Positions 25,367 through 35,081 of a DNA stretch of 64,000 bases are shown here, piece by piece. A program made the position numbers and the translations under genes. The notes below the pieces were generated by a model. The model did not search any database, was not told the DNA's origin, and saw nothing but the letters and a program-made list of their open reading frames with translations. Location of the stretch: positions 310,001 to 374,000 of the forward strand of contig NZ_JAIQZC010000003.1 of the NCBI RefSeq assembly GCF_020164535.1, in the 5' to 3' direction. Within the stretch, counting starts at the first letter, position 1. The number at the start of each line of letters is the position of its first letter. Source of the DNA: Psychroflexus montanilacus (GTDB taxonomy: Bacteria > Bacteroidota > Bacteroidia > Flavobacteriales > Flavobacteriaceae).

Positions 25367-25403
25367 CAAAGCCTCGGATTCATAACCGAGGCTTTGTGTT
25401 TTT
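25367..25403 (+). terminator. Terminator after the trmB operon
   Basis: CAAAGCCTCGG (25367-25377) and CCGAGGCTTTG (25386-25396) form a perfect 11-bp stem with an 8-nt loop, followed by TGTTTTTAT. Confidence 0.85.
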
Positions 25404-25448
25404 ATAAACTTTCCACACTTCCAATTACTTTCTTGTACGGCTATAAAA

Positions 25449-25456
25449 TATTTTTG
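25449..25456 (+). promoter_or_regulatory. -7 promoter box TATTTTTG for the large outer membrane protein gene
   Basis: An exact TAnnTTTG match 21 nt upstream of the ATG at 25478. Confidence 0.45.
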
Positions 25457-25477
25457 TAAAGCTTTAGTTTTACACAC

Positions 25478-28400
25478 ATGAGGCGCTATCTCTTATTTGT
25501 CTTTTTTTGCTGTGGAGCAAGTTCACTGTTTGCTCAGTCTGGATTGTCTACTAGAACTGTTAGTATTCAAGATACCATACAGCTAGAGCCAGTAAGTATA
25601 AGCCCTTTTCAATTCAAAGTTCAAACGACTGATAGCGTAGAAGTGAAAAGCTCACTTTTCACTATTAATTTCCCGAATGCTCAACTCATTCCTTCTTCAA
25701 CCTTAAAAGAAACTGAAGATAGTTTGATTGTCACTTACTTTAAATATCCTGAATTCCTCACCAAAACCTATAAAGCTTTGGATGAAAATCTCATTCTGGA
25801 TACCGGAAATCAGGCAGATAATCTTTATGAACTTCAGCAACAAAGACAGCCTAGCAATTTTGTTCCTTTCTCAGGCTTAAATACAAGTGGAAGTATTTCC
25901 AGAGCGATAAGCGTTGGTAATAACCAAAACGCAGTAGTAAGGTCAGAACTTGACTTACAGATTTCGGGTAAAATTTCCGAAAATGTCACCCTGCGGGCCT
26001 CTATACAGGATGACAATGCTCCCACTCAATCTGGAGGCTACACACAGCAACTAGACGAGTTTGATCAGATTTTTATTGAATTGGAATCCGAAAAATGGCG
26101 CATTAGGGCGGGAGACATAGATTTGATTGAAAATGAATCTTTTTTTGCCTCCTACACCAAGCGGGTGCAAGGACTTTTATTGTCTGCCGATGTGGGTAAT
26201 GAAGAGCGGCAAACCGAAGTTTACGGTGCTGGTGCTTTGGTGAGAGGTGTCTTTACCAGAAGTGAATTGACAGCTCAGGAAGGAAACCAGGGACCTTATA
26301 AACTTGTGGGACAAAATGGGGAACTCTTTGTTTTGATCGTCTCTGGAAGTGAAGCTGTTTTTGTGAACGGTAGACAATTGACGCGTGGAGAAAACGAAGA
26401 TTACCTTATCGATTATAATGCTGGTGAAATTATTTTTAATTCTACTTTCCCCATTACTTCTGAAATGCGAATCGTTGTGGAATATCAGGTTTCCGACAGG
26501 AATTTTTCCAGAATCGTAGCGACTACCGGGTCTAGGTTTAGATCGGAATCCCTTCAGCTAAATGGATTCCTTTACAATGAAAATGATTTAAAAAATCAGC
26601 CTTTGCAGCAGAGTTTAACTGAAGAACAGGTCAACGTGTTAGAAAATGCAGGAGATGATGAAAATGACATGTTTGCACCAAGTGCAGTTCCTGCAGAATT
26701 TTCTGAAAACCGAATTTTATACGAGAGAGAATTAAGAGATGGCAGAGACATTTTTGTATTTTCCAACGACCCCGAAGCCGAACTCTTCAATGTCCGTTTC
26801 ACCAATTTAGGGCCAAACCAAGGGAATTATATCTTATCTAGCCAGGACGCGATTGCCAATATTTATGAATACGTTTCGCCAGTAGATGGAATTCCGCAGG
26901 GAAATTTTGAACCTGTCGTTCGCCTTTTTGCACCTTCAAAATTACAGATTGCAATGCTAAACGGTGTGTATTCTCCTTCAGATAAAACGACTGTTCAGTT
27001 TGAAGTTGCCGCCAGTAATAACGATGAAAATTTATTTTCAGAAATCGATCAGGGCGATAATCGAGGACTTGCAGCTCAGCTTTCTGTGAATCAGACATTA
27101 TATACATCTGAAGATGAAAAAAGACTTGACGTTTTTGGAAACCTAAATTTTATAGAAGATACCTACACGAGTATCGAGCGGCTTTACAATGTTGAATTTA
27201 CCAGGGACTGGAATTTATTCAATCCTACTGGAGATCAGTTGTTTTTTGATACCGGTTTCGATTATCAGAACAATCTGCAAAGCAATACACAGTACCGTTT
27301 TCAGCGTTTGGAATATACCAATGATTTTCTAGGCCAGAAGCATTCTATGAACGCCAGGCAAGTTCAGGATAAATTAAGAATCGATGCCAACGCCAGTTAT
27401 CTGGACAGCGAATCTTCTTTTTTAACCTCCAAATTTGCAAGAGCAAATCTTTCCGGGATTTATGATTTTGGTAAGTTCTGGTCGGGTTTGCGCTATGAGT
27501 TGGAAGATAATCAGGAATTGAGAGTTGATACTGATGAATTTACCCCAAACACCCAGCGTTTTGCCAGCTATGAAGTCTTTTCCGGAGTTGGTGACTCTAC
27601 AGATGTCTATGTAGAATTAGGCTACCGTTACCGTGAAAACGATAGTTTGCGTGCTAATAATTTGCAACGCGTTAATACCTCAAGTAACTATTTTGCAAGA
27701 TCTCAGTTGGTCAATACAAAATCAACGAAACTAAGAGTGTTTGCCAATTTAAGGAACCTGAAGTTTAGCGAAGAGCAACGAGATGATGAGCAAAGCTTGA
27801 ATTCCAGAGTGACTTACTCACAAAACCTTTTAGACAGGCTAGTGAATCTCAATACTACTTACGAAACCAATAGTGGAAGTATAGCTCAACAGGAGTTTAC
27901 GTATCTGGAAGTAGAACCAGGGCAGGGGCAATACACCTGGATAGATTATAATGAAAATGGCGTACAGGAATTGAATGAATTTGAAATTGCTCAATTTCAA
28001 GATGAGGGTCGTTTTGTAAGGATTCTTTTACCCAATCAAATTTTTGTAAGAACCAATCAAACCAGGTTCAGCCAGCAACTCACATTGAATTTTCAAACCT
28101 GGCAGAATAAGTCTGGTCTAAAAAAAATCGCTTCCAGGTTTTATAACCAAACCTCATTATTGCTTGATAGGAAACTGAGGAAAGTTGGAAACTCTCTTAG
28201 TTTAAATCCCTTTGGTGGTAGCGGAGATGAAGTCCTGGGAGAGAACACGACTTTTAGAAATATATTGTTTTTCAATAGAAGCCTTCAAAAATTTACGACC
28301 TCCTATAATTTCACTCAGAACACCACCAAAAATTTGAGTTTACTTGGACTTCAGGAAAACTCAAATCTTTTGCATGAACTGAAATTTATACACAAGTTTC

Positions 28401-28882
28401 AGGAAAGCTGGTTGTTAACCTTAACCCAGGATTTGAATTCTTCAGAAAGTTTTTCGGATCAATTTGAGAATAGAAACTTTGACATAGAAGGCTTTACTAT
28501 AAATCCAAAAATAACCTATTTGCTGGGAGATAAGCGTTTGGATATGTTTTATGAATTGGCCTCCAAAGAAAATCAAATCGGAGAGGCCGAAGCTCTAGAC
28601 CAGCAAACTTTTGGTTTGTCTTTTACACTTAATGATGCTCAGAAATATAGCATCAATGGGGAAGTAAATTACATTCAAAATAAATTTGAAGGCAGTACGT
28701 TTTCTCCTGTTGCCTATCAAATGCTGGAAGGTTTATTGCCCAACGACAACTTCACCTGGTCACTTTTTTTACAAAAGAAAATTACAGATTTTCTGGATCT
28801 TAACCTGACCTATTTTGGCAGAAAAAGTGAAAACTTAAGCGCTATACACACTGGTAGTGTGCAGCTTAGGGCATTTTTCTAG
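25478..28882 (+). CDS. Large outer membrane protein of unknown function
   Basis: 1134 residues with a signal peptide (1-20, ending SLFAQ) and no TonB plug. It is rich in alternating aromatic/polar beta-strands to the C-terminus, which ends SVQLRAFF as in barrel proteins recognised by BAM. A segment near residues 285-335 (VFVNGRQLTRGENEDYLIDY) resembles strand-loop units I associate with SprA-type gliding/T9SS barrel proteins, but the protein is less than half the size of SprA and the match is from memory. Its stop shares CTAG with the stop of the lytic transglycosylase on the other strand. I do not recognise a precise function. Confidence 0.65.
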   Translation: MRRYLLFVFFCCGASSLFAQSGLSTRTVSIQDTIQLEPVSISPFQFKVQTTDSVEVKSSLFTINFPNAQLIPSSTLKETEDSLIVTYFKYPEFLTKTYKALDENLILDTGNQADNLYELQQQRQPSNFVPFSGLNTSGSISRAISVGNNQNAVVRSELDLQISGKISENVTLRASIQDDNAPTQSGGYTQQLDEFDQIFIELESEKWRIRAGDIDLIENESFFASYTKRVQGLLLSADVGNEERQTEVYGAGALVRGVFTRSELTAQEGNQGPYKLVGQNGELFVLIVSGSEAVFVNGRQLTRGENEDYLIDYNAGEIIFNSTFPITSEMRIVVEYQVSDRNFSRIVATTGSRFRSESLQLNGFLYNENDLKNQPLQQSLTEEQVNVLENAGDDENDMFAPSAVPAEFSENRILYERELRDGRDIFVFSNDPEAELFNVRFTNLGPNQGNYILSSQDAIANIYEYVSPVDGIPQGNFEPVVRLFAPSKLQIAMLNGVYSPSDKTTVQFEVAASNNDENLFSEIDQGDNRGLAAQLSVNQTLYTSEDEKRLDVFGNLNFIEDTYTSIERLYNVEFTRDWNLFNPTGDQLFFDTGFDYQNNLQSNTQYRFQRLEYTNDFLGQKHSMNARQVQDKLRIDANASYLDSESSFLTSKFARANLSGIYDFGKFWSGLRYELEDNQELRVDTDEFTPNTQRFASYEVFSGVGDSTDVYVELGYRYRENDSLRANNLQRVNTSSNYFARSQLVNTKSTKLRVFANLRNLKFSEEQRDDEQSLNSRVTYSQNLLDRLVNLNTTYETNSGSIAQQEFTYLEVEPGQGQYTWIDYNENGVQELNEFEIAQFQDEGRFVRILLPNQIFVRTNQTRFSQQLTLNFQTWQNKSGLKKIASRFYNQTSLLLDRKLRKVGNSLSLNPFGGSGDEVLGENTTFRNILFFNRSLQKFTTSYNFTQNTTKNLSLLGLQENSNLLHELKFIHKFQESWLLTLTQDLNSSESFSDQFENRNFDIEGFTINPKITYLLGDKRLDMFYELASKENQIGEAEALDQQTFGLSFTLNDAQKYSINGEVNYIQNKFEGSTFSPVAYQMLEGLLPNDNFTWSLFLQKKITDFLDLNLTYFGRKSENLSAIHTGSVQLRAFF

Positions 28883-30411
28883 CCTTTTGAAACTTTCAGC
28901 TTCATGCCAGGCTTTAGTTGATTGCTTTTAAGTTGGTTAAGTGATTTTAAATCTTCAATACTCAGGTCTGGGTATTTTTTGGAAATGGTCCAAAGAGAAT
29001 CCCCTGGCTTTACTTTGTAAAACTCACTACTTTTACTGGAAGAGCTTTTTGTTGATGGCTGTTTTGGTTTTGATTCGGTCTGCACAACCGCATTCACATT
29101 TCTTGGATAAATGATAAGCCGTTGGCCAATTTTTAGATTGTTTCCCCTCAGATTGTTCCAGGATCTGATTTGGCTTACACCAACGCCAAATTTCTCTGCT
29201 ATTCTGCCCAAATAATCTCCAGACTTGACGTAATAATTTATTTTATCGTCAGCTTTTAAATTTTTCGGAAGAGGTTCTTCAGATTTGGCAATCTGTGTTT
29301 CAGCATATCCATAGATGTTGTCTTCATTGGCCACAAAAAGGCCAGATTTTGCGTAAGGCAGACGAATGTAGTAAGACTTGTCTTTTTCAAAAGGAATGAT
29401 TCCTAACTTATAGCTGGGATTGAGAAATTCCAATACCTCTTTATCTGTTTGCGTCACTTCTGCCACTTGATCCAAAGTGATGAGTTGCTTTACCTTGATA
29501 GTATCTGTGCCAAAATAAGTGGATTTCGGGCGTTCTGGCTGGAAGCCGTGTTCATCAGCATATTCGTACAAATAAAGCATAGCCTGAAATGAAGGAACAT
29601 ACCCAGCAGTTTCCCTCGGTAGATAGCGTCTCAATTTCCAGTAATTGGTCTCGCCTCCGCTTCTGCGAATGGCTTTTGAAACATTTCCAGGGCCAGAATT
29701 GTAGGCTGCCAATGCCAAATCCCAGTCGTTGAACATTGTATAAAGCGACTTCAGGTATTTGGCAGCAGCATCGGTAGAAGCTACTGGGTCCATACGCTCA
29801 TCTACGTAACTACTTACATCCAAATCGTACATTTTCCCTGTAGAATACATAAACTGCCACAAGCCTGTTGCACCAACTCTTGATTTAGCTCTGGGATTTA
29901 ATGCAGATTCTACAAGAGCAAGATATTTCATTTCCAATGGAACATCATGCTTGTCTAAAGTTGCTTCAAACATGGGGAAGTAAAATTTGCTTAAGCCCAT
30001 TACGCGTTCCGTTCCTTGTTTTTCACGTTTTAGAAAATAACCTATGACGCTTTCCAGGCTTTCATTGTATTCAATATTGAAAGGTGTTTTGGCGTTCAAA
30101 ATGGCTAACCTCTCTTTGAGTACCTCGGTAGAAACTTCTGTAACATGGGTTTTGGAATCCAAGCTATCTTTTATGATGGTTTCTATACGCTTGGAATAAC
30201 TCTGGTCTGCCAATCGACTTCTCCATACAGAATCCAGTTCCACGGATTTTTGATAATCTTCCAAAATCAGTTCTAAAGAATCCCCTATGATTTTGTGAAA
30301 CTCAACTTTATTGACCGTCCAGTTTTGGGTTAGTTTTGCAGGATTTTGAGCAGATGAAACTGTTACAAAGCCGATAAAAAGTAATGTGAATCGAAAAGCG
30401 TTTAGAGTCAT
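28879..30411 (-). CDS. MltD-like lytic murein transglycosylase with two LysM domains
   Basis: 510 residues. Signal peptide (about 1-21, ending SSAQ); an SLT catalytic domain (about 145-290) with catalytic Glu168 in VESALNP and the motifs GATGLWQFM and ALAAYNSGPGNV; then two LysM peptidoglycan-binding domains (about 394-440, YYVKSGDYLGRIAEKFGV, and 464-510, YKVKPGDSLWTISKKY). It cleaves glycan strands in the periplasm. The gene is tail to tail with the outer membrane protein gene, with overlapping stops. Confidence 0.92.
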   Translation of the reverse strand: MTLNAFRFTLLFIGFVTVSSAQNPAKLTQNWTVNKVEFHKIIGDSLELILEDYQKSVELDSVWRSRLADQSYSKRIETIIKDSLDSKTHVTEVSTEVLKERLAILNAKTPFNIEYNESLESVIGYFLKREKQGTERVMGLSKFYFPMFEATLDKHDVPLEMKYLALVESALNPRAKSRVGATGLWQFMYSTGKMYDLDVSSYVDERMDPVASTDAAAKYLKSLYTMFNDWDLALAAYNSGPGNVSKAIRRSGGETNYWKLRRYLPRETAGYVPSFQAMLYLYEYADEHGFQPERPKSTYFGTDTIKVKQLITLDQVAEVTQTDKEVLEFLNPSYKLGIIPFEKDKSYYIRLPYAKSGLFVANEDNIYGYAETQIAKSEEPLPKNLKADDKINYYVKSGDYLGRIAEKFGVGVSQIRSWNNLRGNNLKIGQRLIIYPRNVNAVVQTESKPKQPSTKSSSSKSSEFYKVKPGDSLWTISKKYPDLSIEDLKSLNQLKSNQLKPGMKLKVSKG

Positions 30412-30552
30412 AAAAGTTTAAAATTTAAGTAAATCAAATGTAGTCTGAAAAAGTGTAAGTATGGATAAAAACTTAAATCCACATTAAAATATTGTTCAAT
30501 GTGAATGCTAATTCTGACAGGATTGTATTTTTAGCCAATAAATAAAAAATCA

Positions 30553-31596
30553 ATGACTCAATTTCATACACTTTCTATCAAAGAAATCAATCGACAAACA
30601 GATAAAGCTGTGAATATCATCTTTGATGTTCCTTCTGAATTAGCTTCAGAATATACATTTAAAGCTGGGCAATACTTAACCCTTGAAACCAAAATTGATG
30701 GCGAGGACGTGAGGCGCTCTTATTCAATTTCTTCTGAAGAAGGAAAAGATTTGGGTATTGTAGTAAAGGCAATTCCTGAAGGAAAATTTTCTAATTATGC
30801 CAATTCTATTTTGGAAGTTGGCGATACCTTTGAAGTTCATCCAGCTGAAGGGAAATTTTTGTTACCTCAGCAATTGAATGGAAATGTATTTTGTGCTTTT
30901 GCAGCAGGGAGTGGTATCACACCTATCATGTCGATGATTCGCACACTCTTGTCTCAGTCTGAAACAGCAAAATTCGTTTTGGTTTATGGCAATAAATCCC
31001 CAGAGCAAACGATTTTTCTTCAGGAATTATTAAGCATACAAAAAGAGTATCCAAAGCGATTTTTCCCAGAATTCGTTTATAGCGAAGCCAAAGAAGACAA
31101 TTCAAGGTTTGGAAGGATAGAAAGATCAACCGTGAATTATGTTCTCAAAAATAAATATGAAGGGATTGACTTTTCTGAATTCTACCTCTGTGGCCCTGAG
31201 CCTATGATCGATGCGGTGACCGATAGTTTAATCGCTGCTGAAATTGACGAGAGTAAGATTAAGTATGAATTGTTCTATTCTCAATCTGAAGGCAGCATTG
31301 AAGCAGACACTGACGGTAAAACTGCATTAACGGTTATCGTTGACGATGAGGAATTTGAGTTGTCTATGGATCAGAATGATGTGCTGCTAGATGCTATTTT
31401 GGCGAAAGATATTGATGCGCCACATTCCTGCCAGGGTGGAATTTGCAGTTCTTGTGTAGCCAAAATCAAGGAAGGCACGGTGGAGATGCGAAAAAACCAA
31501 ATCCTTACCGATGATGAGTTGGAAGAAGGACTGGTGTTAACGTGTCAGGCGCAACCGACTTCGGCTAAAGTGGTAGTAGATTATGACGATATCTAG
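30553..31596 (+). CDS. PaaE-type ferredoxin/flavin oxidoreductase
   Basis: 347 residues in three parts: an FAD-binding barrel with RRSYSISS (about 55-65), an NAD(P)-binding domain with AAGSGITPIMSMIRTLL and FYLCGPEPMIDAV, and a C-terminal plant-type [2Fe-2S] domain with ligands C-x4-C-x2-C (CQGGICSSC) and a final Cys in LTCQAQP. This is the layout of phenylacetyl-CoA epoxidase reductase PaaE and related reductases. No paaABCD genes are in the window, so the partner oxygenase is unknown. Its stop shares CTAG with the DUF2721 gene stop. Confidence 0.85.
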   Translation: MTQFHTLSIKEINRQTDKAVNIIFDVPSELASEYTFKAGQYLTLETKIDGEDVRRSYSISSEEGKDLGIVVKAIPEGKFSNYANSILEVGDTFEVHPAEGKFLLPQQLNGNVFCAFAAGSGITPIMSMIRTLLSQSETAKFVLVYGNKSPEQTIFLQELLSIQKEYPKRFFPEFVYSEAKEDNSRFGRIERSTVNYVLKNKYEGIDFSEFYLCGPEPMIDAVTDSLIAAEIDESKIKYELFYSQSEGSIEADTDGKTALTVIVDDEEFELSMDQNDVLLDAILAKDIDAPHSCQGGICSSCVAKIKEGTVEMRKNQILTDDELEEGLVLTCQAQPTSAKVVVDYDDI

Positions 31597-31985
31597 TCGT
31601 TTTCGATATTTTTCAGCTGAATGTTCAAGGCTTTGACGCTAATTTGAATTTCTATAATAGATAAGATCAAGGAAATCATTAATAAGACAAGGGAAACGCC
31701 AAAAATGATGCTGCCTACGGTTTGCCATGTTTCGTAGATGGCAAACATGCTTACAACGCAGAGCAGTAGTGAAACAATGCCAAATAACTGCATGTTTTTA
31801 ATCAAGGTTACCCGTTTTTTCAAATTAGAAATCTGAGCCTTGATGTCTGTATCTGGATGATCCTGGTACTTCTGATGCAGATTTCTTATTAGCCCCGCTA
31901 TGGTTAAGAACCTGTTGGTATACGCCAAAAGCAAAAGTGAAATTGCAGGAAAAAGTAGTGCAGGTGTGGTTAAAGAAACTTCCAT
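31593..31985 (-). CDS. DUF2721 family membrane protein
   Basis: 130 residues with three hydrophobic segments (about 8-25, 65-85 and 92-115). The N-terminal TTPALLFPAISLLLLAYTNRF and the mid-protein RVTLIKNMQLFG match the DUF2721 family. It is an inner membrane protein of unknown function. It lies between, and in the opposite sense to, the reductase gene with which it shares stop codons. Confidence 0.8.
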   Translation of the reverse strand: MEVSLTTPALLFPAISLLLLAYTNRFLTIAGLIRNLHQKYQDHPDTDIKAQISNLKKRVTLIKNMQLFGIVSLLLCVVSMFAIYETWQTVGSIIFGVSLVLLMISLILSIIEIQISVKALNIQLKNIEND

Positions 31986-32050
31986 AGAATACTAGTTACA
32001 AATATATTCCAAAGATAGTTACGTAGAGTGATAACGAGCTTTAAAAACCT

Positions 32051-34318
32051 TTAAAACTTATACCTTACGTTAAGCATGAAATTCCTGCCGGGGCTTGGAA
32101 TGTTAAAGGCTCTCAAAATCGATAAATGATCTACGTAAGTTTCGTTGAGCAGGTTTTGAAAGGAGGCAGAAGCTTCCAGTTGGCTTTTGTTTCCTATTCT
32201 AAAGGTTTTATTTAGACCTATATCCAGCAAGGTAAATCCAGCGGTTTCTTCTTCATTAAAACCTGGTCGATCCTGCTTGACCAACCCTCTAAGTCTTGAA
32301 AACAATGATGTGTTTTGAAGCTGACCAAATCCATAATTTACTTCAAAATTGAAATTGTCTGGAGGAATAAATGTAAGAGGCTCATCAAAATCTTTGTTGT
32401 TTCCTCTTACCAATGCGGCGCCAAGATTGAACCTTAGATTACGATTTTGTAAAGCAACGTACTGCAAATTGACTTCACTACCGTAGAGCTCTGCTTCGAC
32501 CTGCTGATACTCCCAAATCTGAAGTCTTGATTTTGGCTGGACTTCACCTGTATCTGCAAAAAAGATAAAATTATCGACCTGACTCCCAAAAACCGACCAA
32601 TCCAATCTAAACCTGTCTAAAGTTAAGGAGTAATTAAGGTCCAGTTGCAAACTTTGCTCGCGTTCAAAATTGGCGTTTCCAATTTCAAATCTATTGGTGC
32701 CTGGATGCTGGCCAAACGAGTAGAGTTCTGCTAAATCTGGTGAACGGTATCCAGTGGAAAAGTTAGCTTTTAGTTTCTGAGTTTTGCTTAAGCTTTTTGT
32801 AACCCCCAAAGAACCTGTAATCCCGCCAAAATTTGAAACTAAAGTCCTGCTATCTGGTTCGCCAGGTAAAATAAATCCAGCATCTATAAATTGTTCGTCG
32901 CTTGCATCTGCGTTCACATGGCGATAATCATATCTTAAAGCAGCCTGTATGAAGTAAGACTTCCAGTCCCAATTGACCATATAGTAAGCACCATTTTCTG
33001 CATAATTGGCATTTGGAATTAAAATCTCCTGGACGTTAGTTTGATTTTCATTCCTTAGGAAATTCCCCTGTAAACCAAGGTTGTGCGTGAAGCGACCAGT
33101 TTCAAAATTGATTCTTGCATTGTAGAAAGTGTTATTTTGATTAAGCCCAAGGTCCACCAAGCTGAAGTCTTCTTCTATTTCCTTCCGATCATTGAAATGA
33201 TGAGAGATGTGAAAAACAGACTCAAATTTTCCATGATCGATGCGCTGATTGTAAGAGACTAATACATCAGTCACTTCCTGAAACGGGAGTTGCATATCTC
33301 GATCGTTTCTAGTGGTCGCATTAGAATTTTCCAGCTCATCATCCCCAATGATGCCAAGGTTTTGTCGAGAATAGGAAACCGATAATTTATTATCAAAATT
33401 TTCTTTATCAACTCCCACATGAACTCTGGCACTACTCATATTGAATCTGCTGTTGCCGATGATATCTCCATCGCCCGACTTATAATCTGCGTGATTTTCG
33501 TAAGCCAGTTCAATGCCAAAGAAAAGATCGTTATCAAATTTTTGACCAGCAGATCCATAGGTTCTCAATCCGTTGGAAACCGAGTTGAAAGTTGTGCCTA
33601 TATTTCCAGAAAGTTCTCTGGAGGTTTTATAAAACTCATCATCCTGAATCAGAATAACTCCCCCTAAGGCTCCAGATCCATAAAGCACTGAAGCAGGTCC
33701 TTTCACGACGTCTATGTTTTTTACGCCAAGATCATTCACACCAAGGCCATGATCGGCTCCCCACTGTTGGTTTTCCAGTTTGTTGCCCTGAAAAATTGTG
33801 GCTACACGGCTAAAACCAAGACCGCGAATAAAGGGCTTAACAATACCCTGACCAAATTCAGCACCATAGACCCCAGGCACTTCTCTCAAAACACCCATAA
33901 CCCCAGATGGACTGCTTTTATTCTCAATACGTCCCATGCTCACAGGGGTATAATTGTAAGGTGTTTTTGAATTTAAACCTGTTTGCCTGTCGATGATAAC
34001 GACTTCATCTAAGGTGTTGTTTTTAGGTTGAAGTTGAAAATTGATTGTGGTTGTTTCACCAGGTTTGATAGTTACGGTTTTAAAAGCATCCTGATATCCT
34101 AGAGCAATCACTTTTAAGGAGTAAGTCCCAGCTGGTATATCCCGAACTGAAAACTCACCATTTTCATCCACTACAACATAATCATTCTTTTCAGTGATTT
34201 GAACAGTAGCAGATGCATTAGATTCACTCTCAAAAACCACTTTTCCTTTTAATATACCTGACTGTGAATGAGCCTCCACACTTATCAAAAATAAGATGAT
34301 CCAAATACTATGTTTCAT
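32051..34318 (-). CDS. TonB-dependent receptor, probable metal-ion uptake
   Basis: 755 residues: signal peptide (1-18), carboxypeptidase-regulatory-like domain (about 20-105), plug (about 115-235, with FIRGLGFSRVATIFQGNKLE and VVKGPASVLYGSGALGG) and barrel ending RNFMLNVRYKF. The plug loop ENQQWGADHGLG is the pattern I associate with flavobacterial zinc/manganese-type receptors. The context is decisive: it is divergent from a DtxR/MntR regulator and a ZIP transporter, and a candidate MntR operator covers its -7 box. It probably brings a divalent metal or metallophore across the outer membrane when the metal is scarce. Confidence 0.87.
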   Translation of the reverse strand: MKHSIWIILFLISVEAHSQSGILKGKVVFESESNASATVQITEKNDYVVVDENGEFSVRDIPAGTYSLKVIALGYQDAFKTVTIKPGETTTINFQLQPKNNTLDEVVIIDRQTGLNSKTPYNYTPVSMGRIENKSSPSGVMGVLREVPGVYGAEFGQGIVKPFIRGLGFSRVATIFQGNKLENQQWGADHGLGVNDLGVKNIDVVKGPASVLYGSGALGGVILIQDDEFYKTSRELSGNIGTTFNSVSNGLRTYGSAGQKFDNDLFFGIELAYENHADYKSGDGDIIGNSRFNMSSARVHVGVDKENFDNKLSVSYSRQNLGIIGDDELENSNATTRNDRDMQLPFQEVTDVLVSYNQRIDHGKFESVFHISHHFNDRKEIEEDFSLVDLGLNQNNTFYNARINFETGRFTHNLGLQGNFLRNENQTNVQEILIPNANYAENGAYYMVNWDWKSYFIQAALRYDYRHVNADASDEQFIDAGFILPGEPDSRTLVSNFGGITGSLGVTKSLSKTQKLKANFSTGYRSPDLAELYSFGQHPGTNRFEIGNANFEREQSLQLDLNYSLTLDRFRLDWSVFGSQVDNFIFFADTGEVQPKSRLQIWEYQQVEAELYGSEVNLQYVALQNRNLRFNLGAALVRGNNKDFDEPLTFIPPDNFNFEVNYGFGQLQNTSLFSRLRGLVKQDRPGFNEEETAGFTLLDIGLNKTFRIGNKSQLEASASFQNLLNETYVDHLSILRAFNIPSPGRNFMLNVRYKF

Positions 34319-34333
34319 AAGTCCGTAATATAA

Positions 34334-34351
34334 TTTTAGACAAAGCTAAAA
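34334..34351. promoter_or_regulatory. Candidate DtxR/MntR operator overlapping the receptor promoter
   Basis: TTTTAGACAAAGCTAAAA is an inverted repeat with 6-bp half-sites (TTTTAG / CTAAAA) and a 6-bp spacer, close in form to DtxR/MntR sites. It contains most of the minus-strand -7 box TAGCTTTG (34341-34348), so metal-loaded repressor binding would block transcription of the TonB receptor. Confidence 0.55.
34341..34348 (-). promoter_or_regulatory. -7 promoter box TAGCTTTG for the metal TonB receptor
   Basis: An exact TAnnTTTG match on the minus strand with a TTG (34365-34367) 16 bp upstream. It lies about 23 nt before the receptor ATG. Confidence 0.55.
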
Positions 34352-34398
34352 AATAAAATATATACAACTAAATATTTTATAAGATTAAATAAAAACAT

Positions 34399-34406
34399 TA
34401 CTTTTG
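34399..34406 (+). promoter_or_regulatory. -7 promoter box TACTTTTG for the DtxR/ZIP operon
   Basis: An exact TAnnTTTG match 19 nt before the regulator ATG. It is divergent from the receptor promoter in the same 107-bp spacer. Confidence 0.5.
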
Positions 34407-34425
34407 TTCAACTTAAAATTGACTT

Positions 34426-35079
34426 ATGTTTTCCTTATCTGAAGAAAATTATCTGAAAGCCATTTTTCATTTGCAGAAACATTCCAAAGCTGGTGTGAGC
34501 ACTAATGCCTTGGCAGAGGAAATGCAGACCAAAGCTTCTTCTGTTACAGACATGGTCAAAAAGCTATCGGATAAGAAACTCGTAGTTTATAAAAAATACC
34601 AGGGGGTTTATTTATCTGAGGCAGGCCGCCAGACAGCGCTTCAGATCGTAAGGAAACACAGATTATGGGAGGTGTTTTTGGTGGAAAAGTTGGATTTTTC
34701 ATGGGATGAGGTGCATGAAGTGGCAGAAGAGTTGGAACACATCAAGTCCGAAAAATTGATTTCAGAACTGGATAAGTTTTTGGATTACCCTAAGCGAGAT
34801 CCACACGGCGATCCTATTCCAGATGCCAAAGGCAACTTTCAGGCGGCCAACAAAACCTTGTTATCCAATTTGTCTAAGGGAGAAAAAGGAACTTTGGTTG
34901 GTGTAAAAGACACTTCATCAGAATTTTTGAAATACCTGGATAAAAATGATATCGCCCTTGGTAAAACCATTGAAGTTTTAGACAAAGAAGAATTTGACGG
35001 TTCCATGCTAATTCAGATTGGTGATAGAAGTCTAAGAGTGTCAACGATGGTTACGGTAAACATTTATATAAAAATCTAA
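34426..35079 (+). CDS. DtxR/MntR-family metal-dependent transcriptional repressor
   Basis: 217 residues. An N-terminal winged helix (about 1-65, with MQTKASSVTDMVKKLSDKKL), a dimerisation/metal-binding domain with HRLWEVFLVEKL and EVAEELEHIKSEKL, the DPHGDPIPDAKG loop, and a C-terminal FeoA/SH3-like domain (about 145-217). It represses metal-uptake genes when Mn or Fe is bound. Neighbouring genes for a TonB receptor and a ZIP transporter, plus a dyad at 34334-34351, indicate its regulon. Confidence 0.92.
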   Translation: MFSLSEENYLKAIFHLQKHSKAGVSTNALAEEMQTKASSVTDMVKKLSDKKLVVYKKYQGVYLSEAGRQTALQIVRKHRLWEVFLVEKLDFSWDEVHEVAEELEHIKSEKLISELDKFLDYPKRDPHGDPIPDAKGNFQAANKTLLSNLSKGEKGTLVGVKDTSSEFLKYLDKNDIALGKTIEVLDKEEFDGSMLIQIGDRSLRVSTMVTVNIYIKI

Positions 35080-35081
35080 CT

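Noticed and set aside
25478-28882. Calling this protein SprA
   Set aside because: Only a short strand-loop resemblance, and less than half the length of SprA; not enough for the name.
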